Of a stretch of 64,000 nt of DNA, positions 21,301 through 30,300 are shown one piece after another; the first letter of the stretch is position 1, and the number at the start of each line of letters is the position of its first letter. The position numbers and the translations under genes were made by a program. The notes under the pieces are model-generated. The model ran no database searches. It was not told where the DNA came from and saw nothing but the letters and a program-made list of their open reading frames with translations. The DNA is from Chitinophagaceae bacterium. Its GTDB lineage: Bacteria > Bacteroidota > Bacteroidia > Chitinophagales > Chitinophagaceae. The stretch lies in NCBI GenBank assembly GCA_024508725.1, contig JANINS010000002.1:1-64000 (forward strand), in the 5' to 3' direction.

Positions 21301-21553
21301 TCGAAACAGTGATCGTTGAATAACCCACATAACTGAAGATGAGTGAAGAGGCATCTTTACCAACCGATAAAGTGTAGTTTCCCTCTACATCAGAAGTAGC
21401 AGATCTTTTTTTGTCTGAGATAACTGAAACTCCCACCATGGGAGCACCTGTAGAATCGGTGATTTTACCTTTGACCTGACGGTCCTGAGCGAATGCTGAA
21501 TTGATAACCATCAGCAAGAAAGTGCCAAGCAGCACTCTTCTCATAAGTTTCAT
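18341..21553 (-). CDS. SusC/RagA-type TonB-dependent transporter of the alginate locus
   Basis: 1070 residues, signal peptide with cleavage after SAFAQ. A carboxypeptidase-like domain (about 27-105, VKGKITDSTGAPMVGVSV), a SusC box (DDVVVIGYGTQKK), a plug (IEVLKDAASAAIYGSRGANG) and a C-terminal beta barrel are all present. It imports oligosaccharides energised by TonB. It is the first gene of a minus-strand operon and divergent from the GntR regulator. One of two matching palindromes lies about 50 bases upstream of its start and close to a probable -7 element, so repression by that regulator is likely. Confidence 0.94.
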   Translation of the reverse strand: MKLMRRVLLGTFLLMVINSAFAQDRQVKGKITDSTGAPMVGVSVISDKKRSATSDVEGNYTLSVGKDASSLIFSYVGYSTITVSIGSKSVIDVVMYQSRSTLDDVVVIGYGTQKKSHLTGAVSKYSNDRLDETPFTRLDQALQGKIAGVNIQNLTSEAGAAPRIRVRGLSSINASADPLVVVDGHIVPDGLAFVNMSDVASIEVLKDAASAAIYGSRGANGVIIVTTKSGKSDKTKYALKISTGIRQAYETQDMMTVSEYVTLLFNEAAQRANDPTVPANQKNRVTAQERAQYILENTLMKGIPTDWQKEGLRDYANLVNVQANVSGGTKSVRYFLSGAYNKEEGIMYHSDYQKASVRGKLETELGKKVKFSLNINPTYAKRERPAVGYIDFVRFPSYLPATHNDSTAAFVNQVAQWSNVRPGDWVQVGHFNGRVYSGYMPDGSYYTATAATDPFSSSNNTPKSVMETRHIFQDEYRLLTSTDLTINFAKGLDFKSLASAYVAYTTTSDFAETNNNRQGDINKGVFTSRMYIDLLSENTLNYNKTFGNHALTALAGFTVQKIRDNYTRLEGQGFPTDNIRTLNNASLIAQATANSSYTLSEPEGMISYLSRVTYAYKDRYLFSASLRADGSSKFAPGHKWGYFPSASLGWIVTKEDFMKNIDWLTSWKLRASYGATGNNRIPNWIWLDLLYNTSPYSFGSGTGTSSPGFGLSAQNTANRDVTWERTFQFNYGTDISLFRNAISLSVEYYNSKTDKLLLLSAVPGITGSPLGWVNIGKVQNKGIEVEVTSTNIRNKNFKWTTTANFAANKNTLIDFGGEKFRLNTGERNEVYINEVGYSSIRFWGYKTDGVWLSQADADAARAKDQGTSNAAVLYTAGGLKLVDINQDGKIDINDRTDIGNPFPKFTWGLNNGFSYKAFDLSILFQGVQDVDVFNGDGFYNESRKYNRKYNNGNRWVSAANPGDGKTPYFTNGFDQLLTDYYVEDGSYFALREVVLGYRLPDKVSKTLKLSSLRLYASAQNLYVHFANGYRGINPEARSTSGNYASPFIDGYQRGSFPLQTTVLIGLDVNF

Positions 21554-21587
21554 AATGGCAAGTTTTAAAAAGTCAATTTTGTCTCCC

Positions 21588-21595
21588 TAAAAGTA
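21588..21595 (-). promoter_or_regulatory. Probable -7 promoter element of the alginate susC operon
   Basis: Read on the minus strand the octamer is TACTTTTA, close to the Bacteroidota consensus TAnnTTTG, 35 bases upstream of the susC start. The palindromic operator lies 8 bases further upstream, between this element and where the -33 element should be. The -33 element is not clear, so this is tentative. Confidence 0.45.
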
Positions 21596-21603
21596 TTGAC
21601 ATT

Positions 21604-21615
21604 TTGGTTGACCAA
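21604..21615. promoter_or_regulatory. ExuR/UxuR-like operator 1 (susC side)
   Basis: TTGGTTGACCAA is an inverted repeat of TTGGT with a 2-base centre. This is the half-site and spacing known for the GntR/FadR-subfamily uronate regulators ExuR and UxuR (consensus TTGGTATACCAA). A second site with the reverse-complement sequence lies about 106 bases away next to the GntR gene. Its placement beside the susC promoter suggests repression in the absence of a uronate inducer. Confidence 0.75.
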
Positions 21616-21720
21616 TTGCATTTTTTAAAAAAAATATCTTTCACGACGTTTTTTTTGCTTCTTATACAATTGAAAATCAATTATTAATGAGTAGATTAGT
21701 TTTTTTCTTAGAAATTATTT

Positions 21721-21753
21721 TTTGGTCAACCAATTTTATGTTTGTTAACTTTA
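21721..21753 (+). promoter_or_regulatory. Probable promoter of the GntR regulator-lyase operon
   Basis: TTTG (21721-21724) and TAACTTTA (21746-21753) are separated by 21 bases, close to the Bacteroidota -33/-7 arrangement. An alternative perfect TAnnTTTG match (TATGTTTG, 21737-21744) has a spacer of only 12 bases to the same TTTG. Confidence 0.5.
21722..21733. promoter_or_regulatory. ExuR/UxuR-like operator 2 (regulator side)
   Basis: TTGGTCAACCAA is the exact reverse complement of operator 1. It overlaps the TTTG at 21721-21724 that fits as the -33 element of the regulator promoter, 54 bases before the regulator ATG. This predicts autoregulation and control of the lyase genes downstream. 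Confidence 0.75.
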
Positions 21754-21786
21754 GGTCACGATTACTGCCACTAAAGCAGCTGCTAT

Positions 21787-22497
21787 ATGGAAAAAGTCTT
21801 GCAAAATCTACGGGAGGTTGTAACCGAAAAGCCAATGGATGTGATCATCCGGCAGATCAAAGAGCTCCTGTCTACCGGCCAACTTCAGCCAGGTGATAAA
21901 CTACCACCCGAACGAAAACTTTCAGAAAAATTTGGAGTGGGCAGAACACATGTGAGAGATGCCATTCGCAAACTCGAGTTTTACGGAATTGTAAAAACCA
22001 AACCCCAAAGCGGAACATTCGTAGCCAGTATTGGAATCACTGCTCTGGAATCGCTGATATCAGATGTACTGCAGATCGATGTTTATTCTTTTCTTTCTCT
22101 GGTAGAAACCCGGGAAGTATTAGAACTGCAATCTGTTGCTCTGGCTTGTGACCGGCACACACCTGCTGATATCATAAAACTGGAAAATTCGCTCACAAAT
22201 TATTTATCAAAGGTTGAGCATGGCGTAAAAGCAGTTGAAGAAGATTTCATGTTTCATCTCACCATTGCAGAATTGAGCAAGAATAAAGTTTTGAAATCTT
22301 TACTGCTGATCATCATACCCGACATTCTTTCCAACTATTCCATTTTCAAAGTTTGTGACATTGCTACTGATAAAGCCATCGGTGAACACAAACTTTTGTT
22401 CCAATACATTAAGGAACGAAACTGTGAAGCTGCTACCGGGGTAATGAAAACTCACCTGAAAGGTGTAATGGATTTTGCAAAATCACTCTCACAATAA
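21787..22497 (+). CDS. FadR-subfamily GntR transcriptional regulator of the alginate locus
   Basis: 236 residues. The winged helix-turn-helix is at about 17-82 (ITKEL-like IIRQIKELLSTGQLQPGDKL, then PPERKLSEKFGVGRTHVRDA and the wing KTKPQSGTFV). An all-helical FCD effector domain covers about 95-230 (VETREVLELQSVALACDRH, FHLTIAELSKN, EHKLLFQYIKERN). FCD regulators of uronate pathways usually release DNA on binding a keto-deoxy sugar acid. The two TTGGT palindromes in the divergent spacer are its probable targets. It is the first gene of the plus-strand operon; the PL6 gene starts 21 bases after it. Confidence 0.9.
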   Translation: MEKVLQNLREVVTEKPMDVIIRQIKELLSTGQLQPGDKLPPERKLSEKFGVGRTHVRDAIRKLEFYGIVKTKPQSGTFVASIGITALESLISDVLQIDVYSFLSLVETREVLELQSVALACDRHTPADIIKLENSLTNYLSKVEHGVKAVEEDFMFHLTIAELSKNKVLKSLLLIIIPDILSNYSIFKVCDIATDKAIGEHKLLFQYIKERNCEAATGVMKTHLKGVMDFAKSLSQ

Positions 22498-22518
22498 AGA
22501 GATAATTGCTGTTGCGCT

Positions 22519-24837
22519 ATGCTGAAAAGAAGATTGTTTGCGTGTTTATTTTTCTCAATGCTTTTTACTCTTGCGAAAGCTCAGTTTAAAATAAATGATC
22601 TGCCGGAGATGGTTCGTAAAGCAAAACCCGGTGATACGATTCGTATTCCTGAAGGTGAATACAAAAACACCCAGCTTACACTTACCGCTAAAGGAGAGGC
22701 TGGGAAACCTGTTGTAGTAATTGCTGAAACACCAGGCGAAGTGCTGCTCACAGGTAATTCATATTTGAAATTATCGGGAGAGTATCTTGAAGTAAATGGG
22801 TTGAGATTTACGAATGGTTATGCCGCACAAACTCCTGTGATCGAATTCAGGAAGAACAATGAATCACTTGCAAATCATTGTCGTGTTACACAATGTTCGA
22901 TTGATAATTACAGCAGGCCTGAAAGATTCAATACAGATAGCTGGATCGTTTTCTGGGGAAAGAATAACAGGCTGGATCATTGCACCATCGGTGATAAACT
23001 TAATGGCGGAACAACATTGATCGTTAACCTGGATGATGAGAGAAGCCAGAATAATTTTCATTCGATCGATAGCAACTATTTTAACGGCCATTCAAGATTG
23101 GGTTCGAATGGAGGAGAAACGATAAGGGTAGGAGTATCACGTTATTCACTCACATCTTCTAAAACACAGATCCATCACAACCTCTTCGAAAAATGTAATG
23201 GAGAAGTAGAGATCATTTCTATTAAGTCAGGCGAGAATACAATCAGCCGTAATACTTTTTATGAGTGTGAAGGTGGATTGGTGTTAAGACATGGGAGTAA
23301 AAATGTTGTTGAAGGAAATATTTTCATTGGTAACAACAAGCCGTATACAGGTGGAGTAAGAGTGATCAATCCGGGTCATAAAGTATACAACAATCTTTTT
23401 CTTGATCTTGCCGGAGAAAGATTCAGAGCTGCATTCAGTGTGTTGAACGGAGTGCCAAACTCGGCGTTAAACAGGTATTACCAGGTAACAGATGCAGAAA
23501 TACATCACAATACTTTTGTTAACAATAAAAGCATTGTTTTTGGTGCCGGTAAAGATGCAGAGCGAACATTGGCTCCGGAAAATGTGGGCTTTCATCATAA
23601 CTATATCTATTCAGCTAAATCTCCTTTATTCGAAGATGCCAATAAGAATGGCGGTATCAAATTTTCAGCGAATGTATTTTCAGGAGCTGCTAAAGCGGAA
23701 GCCGGTTTTTCAAAGATCACTTCAGTGAAATTTTTTGAGAAAAGTTTCCGTTCGCAATCTTTCCGCATACCGATCGATAAAAATTCAGGTGCAGATATTT
23801 CTACTCTCGACTGGATCGATTCTGACAAAGCTGGTGCATCATGGTTTGTAATGCCTGGTAAAAGCGAAACACCTGGAACCACGTATAAAATTTCTCCAGA
23901 CCAGGTAAAAGATATTCAAAGCACCATTGCAAAGTTCAATAGTGAAGGTATGATCGAATTGCAACCCGGGCTTTATCGTATCGCTCAACCCATCATTATA
24001 GATAAAGACATCACTTTCGTTGTTGCTGAAGGAAAGAAAGCGGAATTTGTAAATGCTTCTGAAAAAAGTCTTCCTGCATTTTTTATCATTCAAAACGGAG
24101 GTCGTTTAAATGTAAATAATATAAAATTTAATAGTGCTTTTGAAAGTTATGGCGATGTTCAGTCGGGCATCAGTACAACAACAAAAGGCATGAATGATCA
24201 CTATTCTTTACGAGTGAATAATTGCGAGTTTTTCAACTTTGGCGAAGGTGGATTTAGTTGCATTAAAGGAACTAAAAGCACTTATGCAGATGAAGTGCTT
24301 GTGATGAACACCATCTTTAGAAATAATTCCGGAACAGCGATCGATTTTTCAGCTGAGAAAGATGATAAAGGCATTTATAATGTAGAAGTTTTGAAAGTGG
24401 AGAATTGCGTGTTTGCAAATTTGCTAAGTACTGCTATCAATGTTTACAGAGGTGGTAATGATGAAAGTACTACCGGCCCAACTGTAATGATCGATCAGTC
24501 CACATTCAGCGAAGTTGATAACAGGGAACAAGGTTGTGTGATCAAGCTGATAGGTGTTCAAACTGCTTCAATAACAAACTCAATATTCAATCAAAGTGGA
24601 GCTGGCGGAAGAGTGATATGGTTTGAAGAGATGAGCTGGGATGATCTTAAAGTAGACTATTGCAATTTTTATAAGTCTGGACGAGTTGGATCTTTTTACA
24701 ATAAGGTTTTAGGAAAACATGTGTACAACCTGCAACCAACATTCAAGGATGTTCGTAATTACAACTTCAATCTGAAAGCCGGGTCGTCACTCTCTAACAA
24801 AAGTTCAAAAGCAAAATATTTAGGAGCGAATCTGTGA
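22519..24837 (+). CDS. Two-domain PL6 alginate lyase (chondroitinase-B-like)
   Basis: 772 residues with a signal peptide (cleavage after AKAQ). The N-terminal parallel beta-helix (about 25-400) carries the PL6 catalytic pair Lys236 (EIISIKSGEN) and Arg257 (LVLRHG), 21 residues apart as in chondroitinase B (Lys250/Arg271). Residues about 460-770 form a second beta-helix (FNSEGMIELQPGLYRIAQP), the layout of exolytic two-domain PL6 subfamily 1 enzymes. There is no T9SS tail, so it is likely periplasmic. It cleaves uronate polymer by beta-elimination. The next gene overlaps its stop codon. Confidence 0.9.
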   Translation: MLKRRLFACLFFSMLFTLAKAQFKINDLPEMVRKAKPGDTIRIPEGEYKNTQLTLTAKGEAGKPVVVIAETPGEVLLTGNSYLKLSGEYLEVNGLRFTNGYAAQTPVIEFRKNNESLANHCRVTQCSIDNYSRPERFNTDSWIVFWGKNNRLDHCTIGDKLNGGTTLIVNLDDERSQNNFHSIDSNYFNGHSRLGSNGGETIRVGVSRYSLTSSKTQIHHNLFEKCNGEVEIISIKSGENTISRNTFYECEGGLVLRHGSKNVVEGNIFIGNNKPYTGGVRVINPGHKVYNNLFLDLAGERFRAAFSVLNGVPNSALNRYYQVTDAEIHHNTFVNNKSIVFGAGKDAERTLAPENVGFHHNYIYSAKSPLFEDANKNGGIKFSANVFSGAAKAEAGFSKITSVKFFEKSFRSQSFRIPIDKNSGADISTLDWIDSDKAGASWFVMPGKSETPGTTYKISPDQVKDIQSTIAKFNSEGMIELQPGLYRIAQPIIIDKDITFVVAEGKKAEFVNASEKSLPAFFIIQNGGRLNVNNIKFNSAFESYGDVQSGISTTTKGMNDHYSLRVNNCEFFNFGEGGFSCIKGTKSTYADEVLVMNTIFRNNSGTAIDFSAEKDDKGIYNVEVLKVENCVFANLLSTAINVYRGGNDESTTGPTVMIDQSTFSEVDNREQGCVIKLIGVQTASITNSIFNQSGAGGRVIWFEEMSWDDLKVDYCNFYKSGRVGSFYNKVLGKHVYNLQPTFKDVRNYNFNLKAGSSLSNKSSKAKYLGANL

Positions 24838-26966
24838 TGAAGAGAATGAAATATATAATAGCGTTTGCTTTATTGGTGATCAACACGGTATCGAAGGCTC
24901 AGCAACATCCTTCGATCATGTTAACAAAGAAAAATATTGAACAGGTACGTGCCGGTATCAATAAATACCCGTTACTGCAAACTTCTTACAATGAGTTAAA
25001 GAAACAAGCAGATAAAGCAATTGCTTCTCCAATCAACGTTCCCACACCTGCAGATGGAGGAGGAGGAATCACTCACGAACAACATAAAGAAAATTATAAG
25101 CAGGCAGTAGCTTGTGGTGTTGCTTACCAGGTAACGAAAGATAAAAGATATGCAGAGCATTTAAAGAACATGTTGCTGAAATATGCTGATGTGTATAATA
25201 CATGGCCTCGCCATCCAAAAAGAAAGCAGGAGCCAGGTGGTAAAATGTTCTGGCAAAACCTGAACGACTGCGTTTGGCTGGTGTATACTATACAAGGTTA
25301 TGATTGTATTTATGATTACGTAAATCCTGCAGACAGAAAGAAAATAGAAGAAAACCTGTTTGCTTCAGTTGTAAAAGAACTTACTGAAGTAAATGGTAAG
25401 ATATTCAACCTGATCCATAATCATGCAACATGGAGTACTGCAGCTGTTGGAATGACGGGTTATGTACTTGGAAGAAAAGATTGGGTAGAGATGGCTTTAA
25501 AAGGATCGGATAAAACCGGAAAGACTGGTTTCTTAAAACAGATAGACGACCTGTTCTCTCCGGATGGATATTATGCAGAAGGTCCGTATTATCTCAGGTA
25601 TGCAATTCACCCTTTTATACTATTTGCAAGAGCCATTCAGCAACATCAACCGGAATTAAAAATTTATGATTACAGGAATGGTCTGTTAAAGAAAGCTGTT
25701 CAAACTGCATTGCAATGCACTTATACGAATAAAGTTTTTTTTCCTGTTAACGATGCTCTAAAAGATAAGACCTACGAAAGTGAAGAGTTGGTATATGCTG
25801 TTGATATTGCCTATGGCGAAATGAATGCATCTGATGATTTTCTTGATATTGCTCAACAACAAGGCAAGGTGATCATTTCTGATGCAGGATTGAAAGTTGC
25901 TAAAGCAATTGCCGCAGGAAAAACAAAACCTTTTGTTTACAAACCAATGTGGATCAGTGATGGTGCTGATGGAAAAAGCGGAGGTCTTGGAATTTTAAGA
26001 AACGGGCCTAATAAAAATCAAACACTGGCAGTGTTGAAAGCAGGGACACAGGGAATGGGTCATGGCCATTTCGACAAATTGAACATATTGTTTTATGATA
26101 ATAATTCCGAAGTATTAAGTGATTATGGCGCTGCCCGATTTTTAAATGTAGAAACGAAAACCGGTGGAGGTTATACTAAAGAGAATGAAAGCTGGGCAAA
26201 GCAAACCGTTGCACATAATACAATGGTGGTCGATAAAAAAACACAGTTTGGAGCAGAATGGGAAGATGCAGAAAAGTTTCATCCGGAATTGTTGTATTTC
26301 GATGCCAACCAAAACTTCCAGGTGAGTTCTGCAAAAGAAGTGAATGCTTATGAAGGAGTAGAAATGATCAGGACAGTGGTTTTATTTAAACCTGAAAAAG
26401 CTGAGAGTCCTTTATTGATCGATGTGTTTAAAGTGAAGAGTGCAAAAGAACACCAATACGATCTTCCTTTCTGGTACCAGGGTCATATAACCAACACTCC
26501 TTTTACGATCAGGAGTAATAATACACAACTGAATACATTGGGTACAAAAGATGGTTACCAGCACCTGTGGTTAACTGCTACAGGAAAACTCAAAGGCAAT
26601 AATGGACAGATAACAGTATTGAATAATAAAAAATTCTACACCACAACTTTCCTTGCCGATTCTTCTACACAAGTACAGTTTGTATTACTGGGTGCTTCAG
26701 ATCCGCAGATGAATCTGCGTAATGAAAAAGCGTTCATTTTGTCTCAGCCAAAATCTGCCAACCATACGTTCGTAAATATTATTGAACCGCATGGTGCAAA
26801 TAATCCGATCGCAGAATTTACAACTGGTTTTATGCCGGTAGTTAAAGAACTGAAACTGGTTACGGATTCTGATGATATTTCAGTAGTAACGTTCAGTTAT
26901 AATAATAAGTTATATACGGTGACCATCAACTATAACAATACACAACAGTTCATCACTATAAAATAA
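24837..26966 (+). CDS. PL17 oligoalginate lyase
   Basis: 709 residues from the ATG at 24837, which shares its A with the TGA of the PL6 gene; a GTG three bases upstream is also in frame. Signal peptide with cleavage near VSKAQ. An (alpha/alpha) toroid N-domain is followed by a heparinase II/III-like beta-sandwich. Asn195-His196 (NLIHNHATWS) and Tyr251/252 (DGYYAEGPYYLRYA) match the catalytic residues known in PL17 (Asn201, His202, Tyr258 of Saccharophagus Alg17C). PL17 enzymes remove unsaturated monomer from oligoalginate, giving 4-deoxy-L-erythro-5-hexoseulose uronate (DEH). Probably periplasmic. Confidence 0.93.
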   Translation: MKRMKYIIAFALLVINTVSKAQQHPSIMLTKKNIEQVRAGINKYPLLQTSYNELKKQADKAIASPINVPTPADGGGGITHEQHKENYKQAVACGVAYQVTKDKRYAEHLKNMLLKYADVYNTWPRHPKRKQEPGGKMFWQNLNDCVWLVYTIQGYDCIYDYVNPADRKKIEENLFASVVKELTEVNGKIFNLIHNHATWSTAAVGMTGYVLGRKDWVEMALKGSDKTGKTGFLKQIDDLFSPDGYYAEGPYYLRYAIHPFILFARAIQQHQPELKIYDYRNGLLKKAVQTALQCTYTNKVFFPVNDALKDKTYESEELVYAVDIAYGEMNASDDFLDIAQQQGKVIISDAGLKVAKAIAAGKTKPFVYKPMWISDGADGKSGGLGILRNGPNKNQTLAVLKAGTQGMGHGHFDKLNILFYDNNSEVLSDYGAARFLNVETKTGGGYTKENESWAKQTVAHNTMVVDKKTQFGAEWEDAEKFHPELLYFDANQNFQVSSAKEVNAYEGVEMIRTVVLFKPEKAESPLLIDVFKVKSAKEHQYDLPFWYQGHITNTPFTIRSNNTQLNTLGTKDGYQHLWLTATGKLKGNNGQITVLNNKKFYTTTFLADSSTQVQFVLLGASDPQMNLRNEKAFILSQPKSANHTFVNIIEPHGANNPIAEFTTGFMPVVKELKLVTDSDDISVVTFSYNNKLYTVTINYNNTQQFITIK

Positions 26967-26972
26967 TCAGAA

Positions 26973-27311
26973 ATGCAAAGTAAAGAATTTCAGTTTGAGA
27001 ATGAAACAGCATGGGAAGATGTAGGAAATGGAATTACACGTCAGATATATGGTTATGACGATCAGATCATGCTGGTGAAAGCTAAGTTTGAGAAAGGTGG
27101 TGTTGGTCAACTGCATTCACATTATCACTCACAGGTAACATATGTAGATAGTGGTGTATTTGAAATGACGATCGGTGAAGAAAAAAAGATCATTCGTAAA
27201 GGTGATGGCTATTATGTTCCGCCTCATGTTGTACATGGTTGTGTTTGCATTGAAGAAGGAATGTTGATAGATGTTTTCTCTCCACACCGTGAAGACTTCC
27301 TCAAAAAATAA
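26973..27311 (+). CDS. kdgF: KdgF-like cupin (unsaturated uronate ring-opening)
   Basis: 112 residues forming one cupin barrel. Metal ligands by position are His48, His50, Gln54 and His88 (QLHSHYHSQVTY, PPHVVHG), which match the arrangement known in KdgF. KdgF converts 4,5-unsaturated monouronates, from pectin or alginate, into the linear ketonised form. There is no signal peptide, so it acts in the cytoplasm after import. It lies 6 bases after the PL17 gene and 9 bases before the next, consistent with one operon. Confidence 0.88.
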   Translation: MQSKEFQFENETAWEDVGNGITRQIYGYDDQIMLVKAKFEKGGVGQLHSHYHSQVTYVDSGVFEMTIGEEKKIIRKGDGYYVPPHVVHGCVCIEEGMLIDVFSPHREDFLKK

Positions 27312-27320
27312 ATCATAATA

Positions 27321-30300
27321 ATGAGAAATATTACCTGCTTATTGTTTTGTATGCTGATCGTTATTTCTGTACGATCACAAACTGCGATTCAAACTTCTTT
27401 TGAAACTGCTCAGGGATATAATGCAGGTAATATACATACGCAAAATTTATGGACCGTTACAACCGGAGCAGGAACAATTATCAATACCTCAGCAAAAACC
27501 GGTAGCCAGTCTTTAAAGCTGGCGGCAACTGCTACAGCATTAAGAGTGGATCATGTTCCATATAGCGGAACGGTGCCGGGCATTACAGGAGATGTGTATG
27601 CTGATATGTGGGTGAATCCTGTAACAGTAGCCACAAAGAATTTTGCGATTAATGGTTATGATCTGTATGGAGGAAGTTCAAAAAGAGTATTTGTAATTGA
27701 ACTCACTACTTCCGGACAAATTAGAGCTTTTAACGGATCATCAAGTTCATCGAGTGTTGTTGGTAGCTGGGTGTCAGGTCAATGGGTAAGAATCTCTGTT
27801 AAGGTTGATTTTTCTGCAGAGAAATATAAAGTTGCTGTTAATGGAACGGTATATGGAACTGATCTCAACTTCAGGGAAACCTATACACCAACAGGCAGTG
27901 GCACACGTGTAGCAACAACCAAAGAGTTTCATTCGCTTCGGTTCAATCATGTAACCGATAGCGATGTGGCAACTTCTGAAGTAACTGTTGATGATATTTA
28001 CATAGGAACAACGGCCATCTCAGATGTATCATTTGGAACTTCTTCTAACACAAGAACGATCACTGTTACACAACCTTCCATCGGAACGATCACATTAAAT
28101 CCTGCAACTGGTCCTTATACTTTAGGACAGTCAGTAACAGCCACATTGACTTTGCCCCAGGGATATACGAATAGTGGATGGACTGGTGACCTTTCGGGAA
28201 CGAGTCTGGTAAATACATTTACAGTAAGTGGCAACATGTCTTTTAGTGCAAATGTTACGATAGATCCTGTTAACCCACCTCCAACTTATACTATTACAGT
28301 AAATCAACCCGCTAATGGAGTAATTACATTAAGTCCTTCATCAGCTGGAAATGTGTATTATAAAGAAACTTCGGTTACAGCTACAATTACTTACGAAGCC
28401 TGCTACCAGTTTAATAACTGGACAGGCGATCTTTCAGGAACACAGTCATCGAAATCATTCGTTGTTCAGGGAAATATGACGATAGGAGCAGATGTTATTC
28501 CTAATGCAACACCTGCTGTTAAACGACTTGTTTCATCTGTCGCTGAATTTAAGAACGCTTTAGCCGTAATGAATCCGGGCGATACTGTTGAAGTGAACGA
28601 TGGTAGTTATAATCTAAGCAGTCTTACTGTTACAAGATCAGGATGTTCATCAAGGCCAATTGTGATCATGGCCAAGAACCAGGGACAAGTGGTATTAAAC
28701 GGTGCAACTGCTTTGGTGCTTCGTAACATGAACTATGTAACCATCAAAGGATTTGTTTTCCAGAGTGCCAATATCGGTACAGGAATAAAGATGGAAAACT
28801 GCACCAGGATGCGGATCACTCAAAACATTTTCAATTATACAGAGAATGCATCCTGTACCTGGGTGTACATTGGAGATACGTATGCAAGTACTGATCCATT
28901 AAGATCAGGATACAATAGAATAGATCATAACATCTTCGATGGCAAAACACAAGCTGGAAATTTTATACGCCTTGATGGAAATATCGATACGCAAACACAA
29001 CATGATACGATCGATCACAATCTTTTTAGAAATAATGGGCCACGTGCCACCAATGAGAAAGAAAGTATCAGGATAGGCGTTAGTACATTGGCAAGAAGCA
29101 GCGGTTTTACAATCGTTGAATATAACCTCTTCCAGGATTGTGATGGTGATCCGGAAGTTGTTTCAGTTAAATCAAACGACAATATTATTCGTTACAACAC
29201 TTTCCAACGTTCTTTAGGCACCTTGTGTATTCGTCAAAGCTTTAGAACAACAGTAGAAGGAAATTATTTCTTTGGTGAAGGAAAAACAGCCGTATTTAAT
29301 GGAGGAACGATCGGTTGTGGTGGAATAAGAGTTTATGGAAAAGATCATAAGATCATAAATAATTATTTCCACGGTTTAACGGGAGAAAAATGGGATGCAG
29401 CTATTACCATCACAAATGGTGATGTAACCAATTCAACAACCAGTACAACAGAACATAATCTTCCAGAGAATATCCTAGTTGCTTTCAATACGCTGGTGAA
29501 TAATAAATCAAACATCGAGATCGGGTTCGATAATAATGGCAACTATCCTAAACCTCCGGTTAATTGTGTGTTGGAGAATAATATTGTTGTAAACAATACA
29601 ACACCAATTGTAAAATCATACAGTGCGGCATCTTTAGCAGGTGTAAGTTTTTCAAACAATATCTTTTATCCAACAGGTACATCGTCAATTGGTATTTCTG
29701 CAACAAATGCACAGGTTATGAATGTTGATCCCAAACTTGTTCAATTACCATGTACCGACCAGGGTTCAGCATGTACTGCAACAAAGGCTTACGAAGTGAT
29801 GCGACTTCAAGGTTCCAGTCCTGCAATCAATACAGCAACAGGCACCTATAATTATGTTACGCAGGATTTTGAAAAGAAAACAAGAGTTGGCATTAAGGAT
29901 ATTGGTGCTCACGAATACACTGGCAACAGCACTGTTGCATTAAGTGCTTTGAATGAAAATCATGTAGGACCTTATGCCGCTGATCTTTCTTACAGTTATT
30001 ATTATACTGCCTTGCCGGTGAAACTGCTTGATTTCACCGCTAAGTATAAAGAGAACAGCGTGGTTTTAAATTGGCGTGTTACTGACGAAGTAGATTTTGC
30101 TGCATACGAAGTTGAGTGGAGCACCAATGCAAGAGATTATCAGCGTATTGCAATTGTTGCCGGCATTCATGCAACAAACTATCAAGCTGTTCACGACAAG
30201 CCCGCTGCCGGTCTGAATTTCTATCGCCTGAAGATGATCGATAAGAATGGAAAATTCGCTTATTCCGCAGTAAAGCAGATTGATGTTTCTTCGGTCTTTT

